Source: Lachnospiraceae bacterium (GTDB lineage: Bacteria > Bacillota > Clostridia > Lachnospirales > Lachnospiraceae). Taken from it: a stretch of 64,000 nt of DNA. The stretch's first letter is position 1. Each line of letters opens with the position of its first letter. The notes beneath the pieces are model-generated. The model did no database searches and had not been told where the DNA came from. It was given only the letters and a program-made list of their open reading frames with translations. The position numbers and the translations under genes are program-made. This document shows positions 1-8,664 of this stretch, piece by piece. The stretch covers positions 62,001 through 126,000 of the forward strand of contig JAGAMF010000008.1 of assembly GCA_017624855.1 (NCBI GenBank), given 5' to 3'.

Positions 1-936
1 AGTTTTTCCGTCCGCAAGATATTTCATATATTCAGTTCTGTTTTCGGTATTTTTCCAACGCACCCCGTTAACAAAAGATGCCGCTGCGCATCCGAATCCG
101 ATATACTCTTCACAGCGCCAATAGCGAAGATTATGGCGACACTCTCTTCCCGGTTTGGCATAATTGGAAATTTCATACTGTTCATAACCGTATTTCTTCA
201 ACATTTCAGCCGTATTATGATACATTTGACGCTCTTCCTCTTCATTCGGAAGTTTTAAATCCATATCATAAAAAGGCGTGCTCTCTTCCACAATTAAACT
301 ATAAACCGACAAATGCTCCGGCCCCAATTCGCAGATTTGCTTTAAGGAACGGTTAAAACTTTCCTCTGTCTGCTCGGGAATTGCAGACATCAAATCAATA
401 TTAATATTCGTAAAACCTGCTTTTCTTGCCAATCGGTATGTTTCTTCAAAAGCTGCGTAATCATGAATTCGACCCAGGGCTTTTAATTCATTATCATTAT
501 AGGACTGTAAACCGATACTCAAACGATTGATTCCGGCCTGCCGATAACACAATAACTTCTCATAATCCACGGTGCCCGGATTTACTTCTATACTGCACTC
601 ACAGTTTTTGTCGAAATAAAAAGATTTTTTTAGTTTACATAAAATCTCTTTTATCCACTCGCCATCCAAAACCGAGGGCGTACCTCCTCCGATAAAAACA
701 CTGTCTATGACATAGTCTTTGGCACTGCCATATTCCTGAACATTATCTTCACTCTCGCCATTTTCCGACGAAAAAGGACACAATTGCTCAGCTCTGATCT
801 CTATCTCTTTTAGCAATTGGTTTACATAATCTCTTTTTATTTCTATTGTCGCCGGTCCTGACACAAAATCACAATATAGGCATTTTTGCACACAAAAAGG
901 AATGTGAATATAAATACCCAAAGATTTACGGTTCAT
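1..936 (-). CDS. hemW: Radical SAM HemW (coproporphyrinogen III oxidase-like), 3' end cut by the window edge
   Basis: The first 312 residues are present and the reading frame is still open at base 1, so the C-terminus lies outside the window. The protein starts MNRKSLGIYIHIPFCVQKC and carries the radical SAM cysteines CX3CX2C at residues 15, 19 and 22, followed by the FIGGGTPS motif and the GLQS and LGRIH motifs of the HemN/HemW family. HemW is a haem-binding relative of HemN thought to act in haem trafficking rather than coproporphyrinogen decarboxylation. The ATG at 936 is preceded by an AGGGG ribosome binding site. It lies downstream of lepA on the same strand, which is the usual Firmicute order (lepA-hemW). 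A copy of the GTTTACATAA motif lies inside the gene at 820-829, read as Tyr-Val-Asn. Confidence 0.93.
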   Translation of the reverse strand, partial: MNRKSLGIYIHIPFCVQKCLYCDFVSGPATIEIKRDYVNQLLKEIEIRAEQLCPFSSENGESEDNVQEYGSAKDYVIDSVFIGGGTPSVLDGEWIKEILCKLKKSFYFDKNCECSIEVNPGTVDYEKLLCYRQAGINRLSIGLQSYNDNELKALGRIHDYAAFEETYRLARKAGFTNINIDLMSAIPEQTEESFNRSLKQICELGPEHLSVYSLIVEESTPFYDMDLKLPNEEEERQMYHNTAEMLKKYGYEQYEISNYAKPGRECRHNLRYWRCEEYIGFGCAAASFVNGVRWKNTENRTEYMKYLADGKT

Positions 937-958
937 ATTACACACCCCTTTCTTTTTG

Positions 959-984
959 TTTACATAATTATTTCATTATGTAAA
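959..984. repeat. Inverted pair of the 10-bp motif, 6-nt spacer
   Basis: TTTACATAAT (959-968) and ATTATGTAAA (975-984) are perfect 10-bp inverted arms around the 6-nt spacer TATTTC. The pair lies in the 83-bp gap between lepA and hemW. The hairpin has no U-tract on the minus strand, so it is a poor intrinsic terminator. The same architecture recurs at 52463-52488 and, with one altered base, at 52383-52408. Confidence 0.85.
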
Positions 985-1019
985 TGCATTCATCTTAACT
1001 GTTATTCCCAAGGGAATAC

Positions 1020-2837
1020 TTATTTTTTATCATCCAGCTTTAATACACTCATAAATGCCTGCTGAGGAATTTCTACATTACCCACCTGACGCATACGCTT
1101 CTTACCTTCCTTCTGTTTTTCAAGAAGCTTCTTCTTACGGGTAATATCACCACCATAACACTTGGCAAGCACATCCTTACGCATCGCTTTTACGGTTTCG
1201 CGGGCAATGATTTTACCGCCTACTGCTGCCTGAATGGGAATTTCAAACAAGTGTCTGGGAATTTCATCTTTTAATTTCTCGCACATTTTACGGCCGCGCT
1301 CATAAGCGGTATCTTTATGCACAATAAAAGACAAGGCATCCACTTCTTCACGGTTAACAAGAATATCCAGCTTCACCAACTCGGACTGCTCATATCCTTT
1401 TAAATCATAGTCAAAAGATGCATATCCTCTGGAACGGGACTTTAATGCATCGAAGAAATCGTAAATGATTTCATTCAGTGGCAACTCATATTTTAAAAGT
1501 GCTCTTGTTTCTTCCATGTAGTCCATACCAAGATAACGGCCGCGACGTTCCTGACAAAGTTCCATAATGGAGCCGATATATTCTGTGGTTACCATGATTT
1601 CAGCGGATACGATGGGTTCTTCCATGTAATCAATTTCGGAAGGATCCGGTAAATTGCTGGGATTGGTTAATTCAATAACTTCACCGTCCGTCTTATATAC
1701 TTTATATACTACACCGGGAGCCGTGGTTACCAAATCCAGATTATACTCTCTTTCCAAACGCTCCTGAATAATTTCCAAATGCAACAAACCAAGGAATCCG
1801 CATCGGAAACCAAAACCTAAGGCAATGGAAGTTTCCGGTTCATAATTCAGGGCCGCATCGTTTAACTGTAACTTCTCCAATGCGTCTCTTAAATCGGGAT
1901 ACTTTGCTCCGTCTGCCGGATACACACCACAGTATACCATGGAGCGTACCTTTTTATATCCGGGCAAAGGTTCCGCACAAGGACGATTAAAATCGGTTAC
2001 TGTATCACCTACGGCAGTGTCTTTTACATTCTTAATGGATGCGGTAATATAGCCTACCATGCCGGCAGACAACTCTTCACAGGGAATAAACTGCCCTGCA
2101 CCAAAGGTTCCCACTTCCACAACATCCGCTTTGGCTTTGGTTGCCATCATCTGAATGGTTGTCCCCTTTTTTACGGTACCTTCCATTACACGGCAAAATA
2201 CAATAACGCCTTTGTAAGAATCATATAAAGAATCAAAAATCAATGCCTGTAACGGTGCCTGCGCATCTCCGGAAGGTGCGGGAATTTTATTTACAATGGC
2301 TTCCAATACTTCATCGATACCGATGCCATTTTTTGCGGAAATCAACGGTGCATCCTGAGCTTCAATACCGATAATGTCTTCAATTTCATCCTTCACACGC
2401 TGAGGATCCGCACTGGGCAAATCAATTTTATTAATAACGGGGAAAACATCAAGGTTATGGTCCAACGCCAAATATACATTGGCAAGTGTCTGGGCTTCAA
2501 TACCCTGGGCAGCGTCCACCACAAGAATGGCACCATCACAGGCAGCAAGGCTTCGGCTTACCTCATAATTGAAGTCTACATGACCGGGAGTATCAATTAA
2601 ATTAAAAATATACTCACTACCGTCTTTGGCTTTATATACGGTACGAACTGCCTGAGACTTAATGGTAATACCTCTCTCTCGCTCCAAATCCATGTTATCC
2701 AACACCTGTGCCTGCATTTCGCGGCTGGTTAATAAACCGGTCTGCTCGATAATACGGTCAGCCAGCGTAGATTTACCATGGTCAATATGAGCCACTATAC
2801 AAAAGTTACGAATTTTACTCTGTTCTATCTTCGACAT
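1020..2837 (-). CDS. lepA: Elongation factor 4 (LepA GTPase)
   Basis: At 605 residues this is full length for LepA/EF4. The GTP-binding motifs are clear: P-loop AHIDHGKST (residues 16-24), DTPGH and NKID. They are followed by the EF-G-like domains II, III and V and the LepA-specific C-terminal domain ending [21 protein letters not shown]4 is a ribosome-associated GTPase that remodels stalled or tRNA-mispositioned ribosomes; it acts in the cytoplasm. The start is fixed by the conserved [17 protein letters not shown]-terminus. The only Shine-Dalgarno-like GAGGAG (2863-2868) is 25 nt upstream, with a small hairpin between it and the ATG. The gene has its own promoter at 2900-2928, so it need not be co-transcribed with spoIIP. 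Confidence 0.97.
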   Translation of the reverse strand: MSKIEQSKIRNFCIVAHIDHGKSTLADRIIEQTGLLTSREMQAQVLDNMDLERERGITIKSQAVRTVYKAKDGSEYIFNLIDTPGHVDFNYEVSRSLAACDGAILVVDAAQGIEAQTLANVYLALDHNLDVFPVINKIDLPSADPQRVKDEIEDIIGIEAQDAPLISAKNGIGIDEVLEAIVNKIPAPSGDAQAPLQALIFDSLYDSYKGVIVFCRVMEGTVKKGTTIQMMATKAKADVVEVGTFGAGQFIPCEELSAGMVGYITASIKNVKDTAVGDTVTDFNRPCAEPLPGYKKVRSMVYCGVYPADGAKYPDLRDALEKLQLNDAALNYEPETSIALGFGFRCGFLGLLHLEIIQERLEREYNLDLVTTAPGVVYKVYKTDGEVIELTNPSNLPDPSEIDYMEEPIVSAEIMVTTEYIGSIMELCQERRGRYLGMDYMEETRALLKYELPLNEIIYDFFDALKSRSRGYASFDYDLKGYEQSELVKLDILVNREEVDALSFIVHKDTAYERGRKMCEKLKDEIPRHLFEIPIQAAVGGKIIARETVKAMRKDVLAKCYGGDITRKKKLLEKQKEGKKRMRQVGNVEIPQQAFMSVLKLDDKK

Positions 2838-2846
2838 CCTACTGTA

Positions 2847-2868
2847 GTACGCTTTTCGTACGCTCCTC
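2847..2868 (-). promoter_or_regulatory. Hairpin between Shine-Dalgarno and start codon of lepA
   Basis: GTACG (2847-2851) and CGTAC (2857-2861) form a 5-bp stem with a 5-nt loop. It lies between GAGGAG (2863-2868) and the ATG at 2835-2837. Folding the hairpin would shorten the 25-nt linker to about 10 nt, a normal ribosome binding distance. An AGTAGG abutting the ATG is the only closer SD-like sequence. The functional reading is inference. Confidence 0.4.
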
Positions 2869-2899
2869 TCTGAATGTATGTTTTTACTCTTGACGCTTT

Positions 2900-2928
2900 A
2901 TTATAATCTACTTTCAAATTTCTGTAAA
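2900..2928 (-). promoter_or_regulatory. Sigma-A-type promoter for lepA
   Basis: On the minus strand: -35 TTTACA (2928-2923), a 17-nt spacer, and -10 TATAAT (2905-2900). The transcript would start near 2893, about 55 nt before the lepA ATG. A copy of the 10-bp motif (2934-2943) sits 5 bp upstream of the -35. Confidence 0.7.
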
Positions 2929-2946
2929 TGCTTTTATGTAAACCAA

Positions 2947-4248
2947 TTATTCATTTTCTTCTCCGCTAAAAACAATATCCAAAATATGCGCCAAGGGTTC
3001 GCAGGCACTCATAATTTCATCTACCGTATTGGTTTGAGCTCCCAATTCAATTAGCATGGTTTTATCTCTGTAATGCATATTATACCGATATCCGTTTAAG
3101 TAGGTACGCCTTGCCAGTCCCGGATAATATTCGTTTGCCGCCACAGTGGCATGATAGGACAATGCCAAATTACCGGTCAGATTCGGGTTGTTCAAGTACT
3201 CGATGCTTCCCTTGGTATTCAAGTAACTTAAACCATTGAAAAACATAAACTGTGCAACTGTTTTACCTTCCCATTGCGCTACCAAATGCCTGCTTTCTGC
3301 TACGCCGTCTCTATGTAGGTCTATAATAACTTGTATCTGAGGATATTGAGCAAGAATCTCCTCTAATGCAGGGGCACTTCTGGCATAGGCATCGTCCCTG
3401 GTATCCACATCATATTCTCCGGTGTGATGATACACTTCATAGCCATACTCTTCTCGCAACAGCTCAGATAATTTTGCTCCTGCGCCTACTATAGTCGTAG
3501 ACTTATCTCCTTGCACACTGTCTGCAAAGGCTTCCTGAGAATGGGTATGGTAGATTAGAATATGAGGTCCCGGCGCACTTTTATCCACGGTAACATCGTA
3601 TGAAAGCAAAACCGCAGGATTCAATATATCCGGGCCTGCCGAAGTACAGGCATCCACAGTATAAAAATTCTCCATAACGAATTCATAGTCCTTTAATTTG
3701 CTCTCATCATACTCTACGGTTTTTCCGGTAGCTTTTACAAACTCCGTAATCCATGCCGTTGAAATCTCACTGATAAAACCGCTTCCACCCGTAAAAAAAT
3801 CGCTGTCTTCAGTAAAAATAGCCGCATGATAATTTTCATTCATCATTTCATCATAAAATTCCTGTGTTACGGGTAGTTCACTATCGGTCTGCACATCCTC
3901 CTTTGATCCGTTTTCCTGCAACACAAAAACAAAAGCCGATTCTTCATCGCCGTATCCTTCGACAAGACTCTTTCTTTCCGCCAAATAATCAAACAAAGGT
4001 ATTTCGTAACAGAACAATTTACACACTGCAGATTCGTCACCGGACCACATTTCTTCTCCCGCATATCCCAGTACCGGAAAAAAATCATAAAACACAGATG
4101 TGGACAGGCTGTATTTGATCCGATACCAAAAATCATCGGATTCATACTTTTCATAATTGACATTTTCAATCCAAACCGCCACACCCAGAAAAAGAAAAAA
4201 GATGCTTACAATGATTACAGACAGTCTTGTTGTACTTCCGGTCTTCAT
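2947..4248 (-). CDS. spoIIP: Stage II sporulation protein P (SpoIIP) family
   Basis: This is a 433-residue protein with one N-terminal membrane segment (about residues 10-28) and a C-terminal SpoIIP amidase/endopeptidase domain. Visible family motifs are ILIYHTHSQEAF with its zinc-ligand histidines, IIDLHRDGV, and MLIELGAQTNT near the end. SpoIIP degrades septal and lateral peptidoglycan with SpoIID and SpoIIM during engulfment. An in-frame ATG lies 33 bp upstream (4281), but the AGGAG at 4256-4260, 7 nt before the ATG at 4248, supports the start given here. The gene follows gpr on the same strand, the same pairing as in Bacillus. It indicates an endospore-forming lineage. Confidence 0.9.
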   Translation of the reverse strand: MKTGSTTRLSVIIVSIFFLFLGVAVWIENVNYEKYESDDFWYRIKYSLSTSVFYDFFPVLGYAGEEMWSGDESAVCKLFCYEIPLFDYLAERKSLVEGYGDEESAFVFVLQENGSKEDVQTDSELPVTQEFYDEMMNENYHAAIFTEDSDFFTGGSGFISEISTAWITEFVKATGKTVEYDESKLKDYEFVMENFYTVDACTSAGPDILNPAVLLSYDVTVDKSAPGPHILIYHTHSQEAFADSVQGDKSTTIVGAGAKLSELLREEYGYEVYHHTGEYDVDTRDDAYARSAPALEEILAQYPQIQVIIDLHRDGVAESRHLVAQWEGKTVAQFMFFNGLSYLNTKGSIEYLNNPNLTGNLALSYHATVAANEYYPGLARRTYLNGYRYNMHYRDKTMLIELGAQTNTVDEIMSACEPLAHILDIVFSGEENE

Positions 4249-4327
4249 ATAAAGTCTCCTTTTGTGCACAATTTCAGACAAGACTTGTCTGTTTTACACC
4301 ATTACATTATATGAGATTCTTTTTTAT

Positions 4328-5209
4328 CTAATGACTGCATTTCAAAGCCATATTGATTCCTTCGGAAATTGTATAAGAAAGGCGTTTTATTACTTCATCA
4401 ATGTCTTTTCCCGTAACATACATATTAGAAAGCTCCGTCATATTGGATAAGGGGATGTCCTCATATTGACGGCCTACTGCATCGTTTACAATGGTAGCGG
4501 CATCTACAACAGTGGGAATTCCGATTGCAATAACCGGGCAGCCAAGACTTTCTTCGTTTAAAGTACTGCGATGATTTCCCACACCCGAACCGGGATGTAT
4601 ACCCGTATTGGTAATCTGTATGGTTCGGTTTAAGCGTTTGGTTGAGCGGGCTGCAAGAGCATCCACTACAAGAATGACATCCGGATTTGTATTATCTGCC
4701 ACACCTCTTACAATTTCCATACTTTCCATTCCGGTTTTTGCCATTACCCCCGGAACAATTCCGCTAATCATATTGGTACTTCCCTCGTATGCTGCCGTTC
4801 CGTACTCCAAAAGCACATGTCTTGTAATATGAAGATTATCTATCACCAGCGGTCCAAGAGAATCCGCTGTTACACCGCGGTTCCCCAGCCCCACGACCAA
4901 TACGGACAGTTCTCCGTCTTTTCGCGGCAGTAATTTACAAATACAGTCCGCCAATTCCTTTGATATCTCCCGATGATATTCTTCATCCTCCTCATGCATG
5001 GACGGAGCCTCCAAAGTAATATAGGTTCCACCGGGTTTCCCCAAACGCTTGGATGCATTTTTACTTTCGATGATTACGGTAGTAATGGTAACATCCGTAC
5101 GGGCGTGATACTCCTCCGTCATGGTCACCCCATTCATTTCCTGTTTCGGTCCCTGCATACTTTCCGCAGATTCCAACGCTAAATCCGTTCTGACACAATA
5201 CCCTTCCAT
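4328..5209 (-). CDS. gpr: GPR germination protease (spore protease)
   Basis: The protein has 293 residues and the GPR signature: an N-terminal VRTDLALE segment near the propeptide cleavage region, VVGLGNRGVTADSLGP, and NTGIHPGSGVGNHR. GPR is an atypical aspartic protease stored as a zymogen in the forespore; it degrades small acid-soluble spore proteins at germination. It is shorter than the roughly 370-residue Bacillus enzyme, mainly at the C-terminus. The ATG has an AGAGG site upstream. It is divergent from rpsT across a 178-bp gap and is followed after 79 bp by spoIIP. I could not recognise a convincing sigma-G promoter. Confidence 0.93.
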   Translation of the reverse strand: MEGYCVRTDLALESAESMQGPKQEMNGVTMTEEYHARTDVTITTVIIESKNASKRLGKPGGTYITLEAPSMHEEDEEYHREISKELADCICKLLPRKDGELSVLVVGLGNRGVTADSLGPLVIDNLHITRHVLLEYGTAAYEGSTNMISGIVPGVMAKTGMESMEIVRGVADNTNPDVILVVDALAARSTKRLNRTIQITNTGIHPGSGVGNHRSTLNEESLGCPVIAIGIPTVVDAATIVNDAVGRQYEDIPLSNMTELSNMYVTGKDIDEVIKRLSYTISEGINMALKCSH

Positions 5210-5270
5210 TTCTTTTTCCTCTACATAAAAGTTTTTCTTATAGTTTTCGCAAAAATATTTATTTTATGTG

Positions 5271-5299
5271 TTGACAGAATGCATTTAGACAGTTAAAAT
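5271..5299 (+). promoter_or_regulatory. Sigma-A promoter for rpsT
   Basis: TTGACA (5271-5276), a 17-nt spacer and TAAAAT (5294-5299). The leader to the rpsT start codon is about 80 nt. Confidence 0.8.
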
Positions 5300-5387
5300 A
5301 ACATCGTATGTTTACATTAGACTGTCCGTGTCCGGATTTAATGAAACATTTTCACAATAACGATTGAAGAAAATGGAGGTGTGAGTC

Positions 5388-5651
5388 TTGGCTAACATCA
5401 AATCTGCAAAAAAAAGAATTCTTGTAACTCAGGTTAGAACTGAAAGAAACAAAGCGATTCGTTCAGGCGTTAGAACCGCTGTTAAGAAGGTTTACGCAGC
5501 AATTGATGCAAACGACAAGGAAGCTGCAAAGGCTGCTTTACTTGCTGCAACAAGTACTATTGATAAAGCTACTTCTAAGGGCGTTTATCATAAGAACTAT
5601 GCTTCAAGAAAGATTTCTCGTCTTAGCATCGCTGTTAACAAAATGGACTAA
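5388..5651 (+). CDS. rpsT: 30S ribosomal protein S20
   Basis: An 87-residue, Lys/Arg/Ala-rich protein starting MANIKSAKKRIL and containing the RNKAIRS core typical of S20. It binds 16S rRNA early in small-subunit assembly. The start codon is TTG (5388-5390), 7 nt after a strong GGAGGT (5375-5380). Non-ATG starts are common for S20, whose translation is autoregulated in other bacteria. It is a single-gene transcript with its own promoter (5271-5299) and intrinsic terminator (5683-5716). Confidence 0.97.
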   Translation: MANIKSAKKRILVTQVRTERNKAIRSGVRTAVKKVYAAIDANDKEAAKAALLAATSTIDKATSKGVYHKNYASRKISRLSIAVNKMD

Positions 5652-5682
5652 TTATTTTGTTTATGCAATAAATGAAAATTAC

Positions 5683-5716
5683 CTCTTCGATACCGTCATG
5701 TCGAAGAGGTTTTTTA
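5683..5716 (+). terminator. Intrinsic terminator of rpsT
   Basis: The 9-bp perfect stem CCTCTTCGA (5683-5691) / TCGAAGAGG (5702-5710) is followed directly by TTTTTT. Confidence 0.92.
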
Positions 5717-5743
5717 TTTACATATATAATTAATATTTCACAT

Positions 5744-5790
5744 AAAAAACTCCCAAAGCAACCAAGCTACCGCTCTTCTGCCTTGGGAGT
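5744..5790 (-). terminator. Intrinsic terminator of the GH9 gene
   Basis: CTCCCAAAGC (5751-5760) pairs with GCCTTGGGAG (5781-5790) with one mismatch. On the minus strand the hairpin is followed by a U-tract (A-run at 5744-5750). It lies 18 bp after the GH9 stop codon. Confidence 0.8.
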
Positions 5791-5807
5791 ATTATTTTTT
5801 ATGATTT

Positions 5808-7397
5808 TTACAATACCTGTGCCATCAACATTAACAATGCCGAATTCCAGTAAATGGTTACTTCATTGGTAGAATAACTTAAAAGTTTATCCGTATAGCA
5901 CTTTGCCGGTGCCAGTCCTGTACAATCTCTGATTGCATCGGGATCGTGAAGACCGCTGTCCGGTCCACCGATTAACATACCGGGCATTGCCTTCTTCGCC
6001 GCTGCCGAAGGGCGATGATGCGGTTCTAACACTTGGTTGGTTCCAAAACCGGTAATGAAACATACATTGCAAGGATTCTTTCCGAAAATATACTGGATGT
6101 GCTCTTTTGCAGCTTCCAAATATTTTTCATCCCCTGTAATCTTGTAAGCATCAAACAAGTGACTGCCATTTTCTGCAATATACATATTACTTCCCCAGAT
6201 AAAATCATTTTCATCGAAGGAAATATCAAAATTATTTGCTTCACATTTCTTCATAAGCAAGTCAGCTTTTTCTACCATTGCCTCACGAAGTTTCCGGGAA
6301 ACCGTCTCATCTGTGGGATATGTGGTAGAAAGATATGCCAGATTACCAAAGCTTCCTACATCCTCCCAGCCATATCCATGCATAATCTCTTGGTTTACAT
6401 AATCTTCGAATTCTTTTTTATACAATTCATCGCCGAAAGCTTTATACATTTCTGCTGCTGCCCAGTACTGCTCATCACGCTCATTTTTATCTTCATAAGT
6501 TCCCGTTACCACACCTTCGGGATTTAAGAAACCACCGGGCACCTGAATGGAACGCATAACCGCATAAGCTCTTTTGGCAGCGTCAGCCATTCTGTCGGCA
6601 AATGCCTTATCATAGGGTTCGTAGAATTTTACAGCCATTGCCATACATGCGGCAAAATCTGCCGTAGCAGTTAAAGAGAAGGGACAAATAATCAGTTCTT
6701 CCGTTTCATACTCCGGCATAATAAAATCACAGAAACCGGCGCAGGTAACCTTATGATATACCTTACCTGTTGCTTCATCCTGCATTTTTAACATCCATTC
6801 CAATTCATAACGAATTTCCGAAAGAATGTCCGGCATAGCCTTTCCGCTTTCCGGAATCTGCATATCGACCTTTAACAGGCTTTCATCATTTTCAATTGCA
6901 TGGAACAATGCCGCAAGCGTTACCGCTGCCGCAACAATATATCTTCCATAGTCACCGGCATCATGCCATCCGCCGTTTACTTCCTTAAACATATCCGTTC
7001 CATAGATTCTGGCCGGTGTATTATGACAGATTTTATGTGCATAATCTCCGCCGTACTCTTTTGTTAATTCCACACCGCATCTCTGTAAAAAGAAGAATCG
7101 CATTAAACTTTTTCTTACTTCTTCGTAAACATTTTCTGCAACGGTAAAAGGAACAGAAAACACCTCTCCTGCTTTTACAACATAGGTTCCGCATTCTTTT
7201 ATATCAGAGAAATCAATCTTAATTTCATAATCATTTGTGGTGGAATTGTAAACGCCTTCTCCACTGACACCTTCCGATACGCATTCAGTACCGTCTTTTA
7301 TAATCGTGTATTTTACTGCCTCTTTTCCGCAATAAACTGCAATTTTTTTATCCTCCGGGCGATAACCGATTTCATTTACATATAATTTACTCTTCAT
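5808..7397 (-). CDS. Glycoside hydrolase family 9 enzyme, no signal peptide (cellodextrinase-like)
   Basis: A 529-residue GH9 protein. Residues 1-95 resemble the CelD-type N-terminal immunoglobulin-like domain (LYVNEIGYRPEDKKIAVY). The rest is the (alpha/alpha)6 catalytic domain with GGWHDAGDYGRYI at about 142-154 (catalytic aspartates), PHHRPSAA, and NEVTIYWNSALLM near the C-terminus supplying the general-acid glutamate. There is no signal peptide, dockerin or carbohydrate-binding module, so it probably acts in the cytoplasm on imported oligosaccharides, as proposed for the Butyrivibrio cellodextrinase type. The family also includes exo-glucosaminidases, so the substrate is uncertain. It sits 17 bp behind the GGDEF gene with a GGAGAGG ribosome binding site. 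Confidence 0.88.
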   Translation of the reverse strand: MKSKLYVNEIGYRPEDKKIAVYCGKEAVKYTIIKDGTECVSEGVSGEGVYNSTTNDYEIKIDFSDIKECGTYVVKAGEVFSVPFTVAENVYEEVRKSLMRFFFLQRCGVELTKEYGGDYAHKICHNTPARIYGTDMFKEVNGGWHDAGDYGRYIVAAAVTLAALFHAIENDESLLKVDMQIPESGKAMPDILSEIRYELEWMLKMQDEATGKVYHKVTCAGFCDFIMPEYETEELIICPFSLTATADFAACMAMAVKFYEPYDKAFADRMADAAKRAYAVMRSIQVPGGFLNPEGVVTGTYEDKNERDEQYWAAAEMYKAFGDELYKKEFEDYVNQEIMHGYGWEDVGSFGNLAYLSTTYPTDETVSRKLREAMVEKADLLMKKCEANNFDISFDENDFIWGSNMYIAENGSHLFDAYKITGDEKYLEAAKEHIQYIFGKNPCNVCFITGFGTNQVLEPHHRPSAAAKKAMPGMLIGGPDSGLHDPDAIRDCTGLAPAKCYTDKLLSYSTNEVTIYWNSALLMLMAQVL

Positions 7398-7414
7398 TTC
7401 AAACCTCTCCTTAT

Positions 7415-8533
7415 CTAATTCTTGTTGATTACAAAATCAAGGGGAATGTTGTGAACAACCCGATTTCTTCCGTTTTGTTTTCCGTAATACAGCTTTTTAT
7501 CTGCATTGTTGATAATTGCATCTATACTTAACTCGGGATTGTAAACCGAAACACCGAATGTCATGGTGACTCTTAAATTTTCACCGCCATATCGAATATT
7601 CATCAAACGAATTCTGTGAATTAATTTTTCCATATGTTCAATGCCCTGCTCATAGGTACAATCCGTAAATACCAGAAGGAATTCTTCACCGCCCCATCTG
7701 GCCACTTCGCCCTTATCCTCCATAAAATCCATAAACAGAGCAGACAATTCACACAACACTTCATCTCCGCAGGCATGTCCGTATCGATCGTTAAATCGCT
7801 TAAAGAAATCGATATCGCCAATGGCAATTACCGCTTTCCGTTCTCCATCGAAATTTTCCACATTCTCTTTTAGAAAATTCATCATACAGCGCCGGTTCTT
7901 TAATCCGGTCAGAGGATCCACATTCGCCATTCGTTTTAAATTATCGTTGTAACCTTTTAACTTGCGCTCCATGGATATGGAATTATGCGAAAATGTCACA
8001 ACCACACAAATGATGGTTCCGAAGGCAAACAAAATACTAATCACATGGGTATAAAGCATTTCCCAAAAGCTTTGCTGATATATGGGATCGTACAATGTCA
8101 TAAACAAGTGCATACTCACATGTATCAATACCAATAAAGTAGCATACTCCACTTTGAGCCGGTTGTGTATATAACTGGTCATAAAAATAGCAACCAGCAA
8201 CAAAGTAATAAACTGCTGTGCACCGCATTTCCATCCCAAATAAAGGATAGCAACGAGAATCCATACTAGAATTCCCATATGCGACAGCAAAACCGCCAAA
8301 GCATTTTTATCTCTATAAGTCAGAAGAAAACTGATACACAAAAGCACGATACAAACAGCACTGACAGCAATCGGTACAATTAACTTTGCCCCAATCAAAT
8401 GTATGAGTATCAATAACAAATAGACACACATTGATATGGATATAATTCTAATCATAACCGGAACTGTTTTGGTTTCGTTTTCGTTCTTAACATCTTTGTT
8501 AATTAAACCAATAATGGAACGCCAAAAACTCAT
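7415..8533 (-). CDS. Membrane-bound GGDEF diguanylate cyclase
   Basis: A 372-residue protein. About residues 25-190 form several hydrophobic segments (probably six transmembrane helices), followed by a GGDEF domain beginning VDPLTGLKNRR and containing the active-site motif RWGGEEFLLVF. It should make cyclic di-GMP from two GTP, with the membrane part as sensor. I see no RxxD inhibitory site just before the GGEEF motif, so product inhibition may be absent. It precedes the GH9 gene in an apparent two-gene operon with a promoter at 8607-8635. Confidence 0.9.
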   Translation of the reverse strand: MSFWRSIIGLINKDVKNENETKTVPVMIRIISISMCVYLLLILIHLIGAKLIVPIAVSAVCIVLLCISFLLTYRDKNALAVLLSHMGILVWILVAILYLGWKCGAQQFITLLLVAIFMTSYIHNRLKVEYATLLVLIHVSMHLFMTLYDPIYQQSFWEMLYTHVISILFAFGTIICVVVTFSHNSISMERKLKGYNDNLKRMANVDPLTGLKNRRCMMNFLKENVENFDGERKAVIAIGDIDFFKRFNDRYGHACGDEVLCELSALFMDFMEDKGEVARWGGEEFLLVFTDCTYEQGIEHMEKLIHRIRLMNIRYGGENLRVTMTFGVSVYNPELSIDAIINNADKKLYYGKQNGRNRVVHNIPLDFVINKN

Positions 8534-8559
8534 TTTTGCCTCTTAATTTCGTAATAACG

Positions 8560-8581
8560 CATAACCCTTTCTCGGGTTATG
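8560..8581. repeat. Inverted repeat in the 5' leader of the GGDEF gene
   Basis: CATAACCC (8560-8567) and GGGTTATG (8574-8581) are perfect 8-bp arms with a 6-nt loop. It lies between the predicted transcription start (about 8600) and the ATG at 8533. There is no U-tract, so it is more likely an operator or an mRNA hairpin than a terminator. Confidence 0.55.
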
Positions 8582-8606
8582 TTATAATTCATGTTCTATA
8601 TCTTAT

Positions 8607-8635
8607 ATTGTATATGGTAGCTCCCACAGACGCAA
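8607..8635 (-). promoter_or_regulatory. Probable promoter of the GGDEF-GH9 operon
   Basis: On the minus strand: TTGCGT (8635-8630), a 17-nt spacer and TACAAT (8612-8607). Confidence 0.55.
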
Positions 8636-8664
8636 GCCTGAATTCAAAGAGCCTCCATATAACA

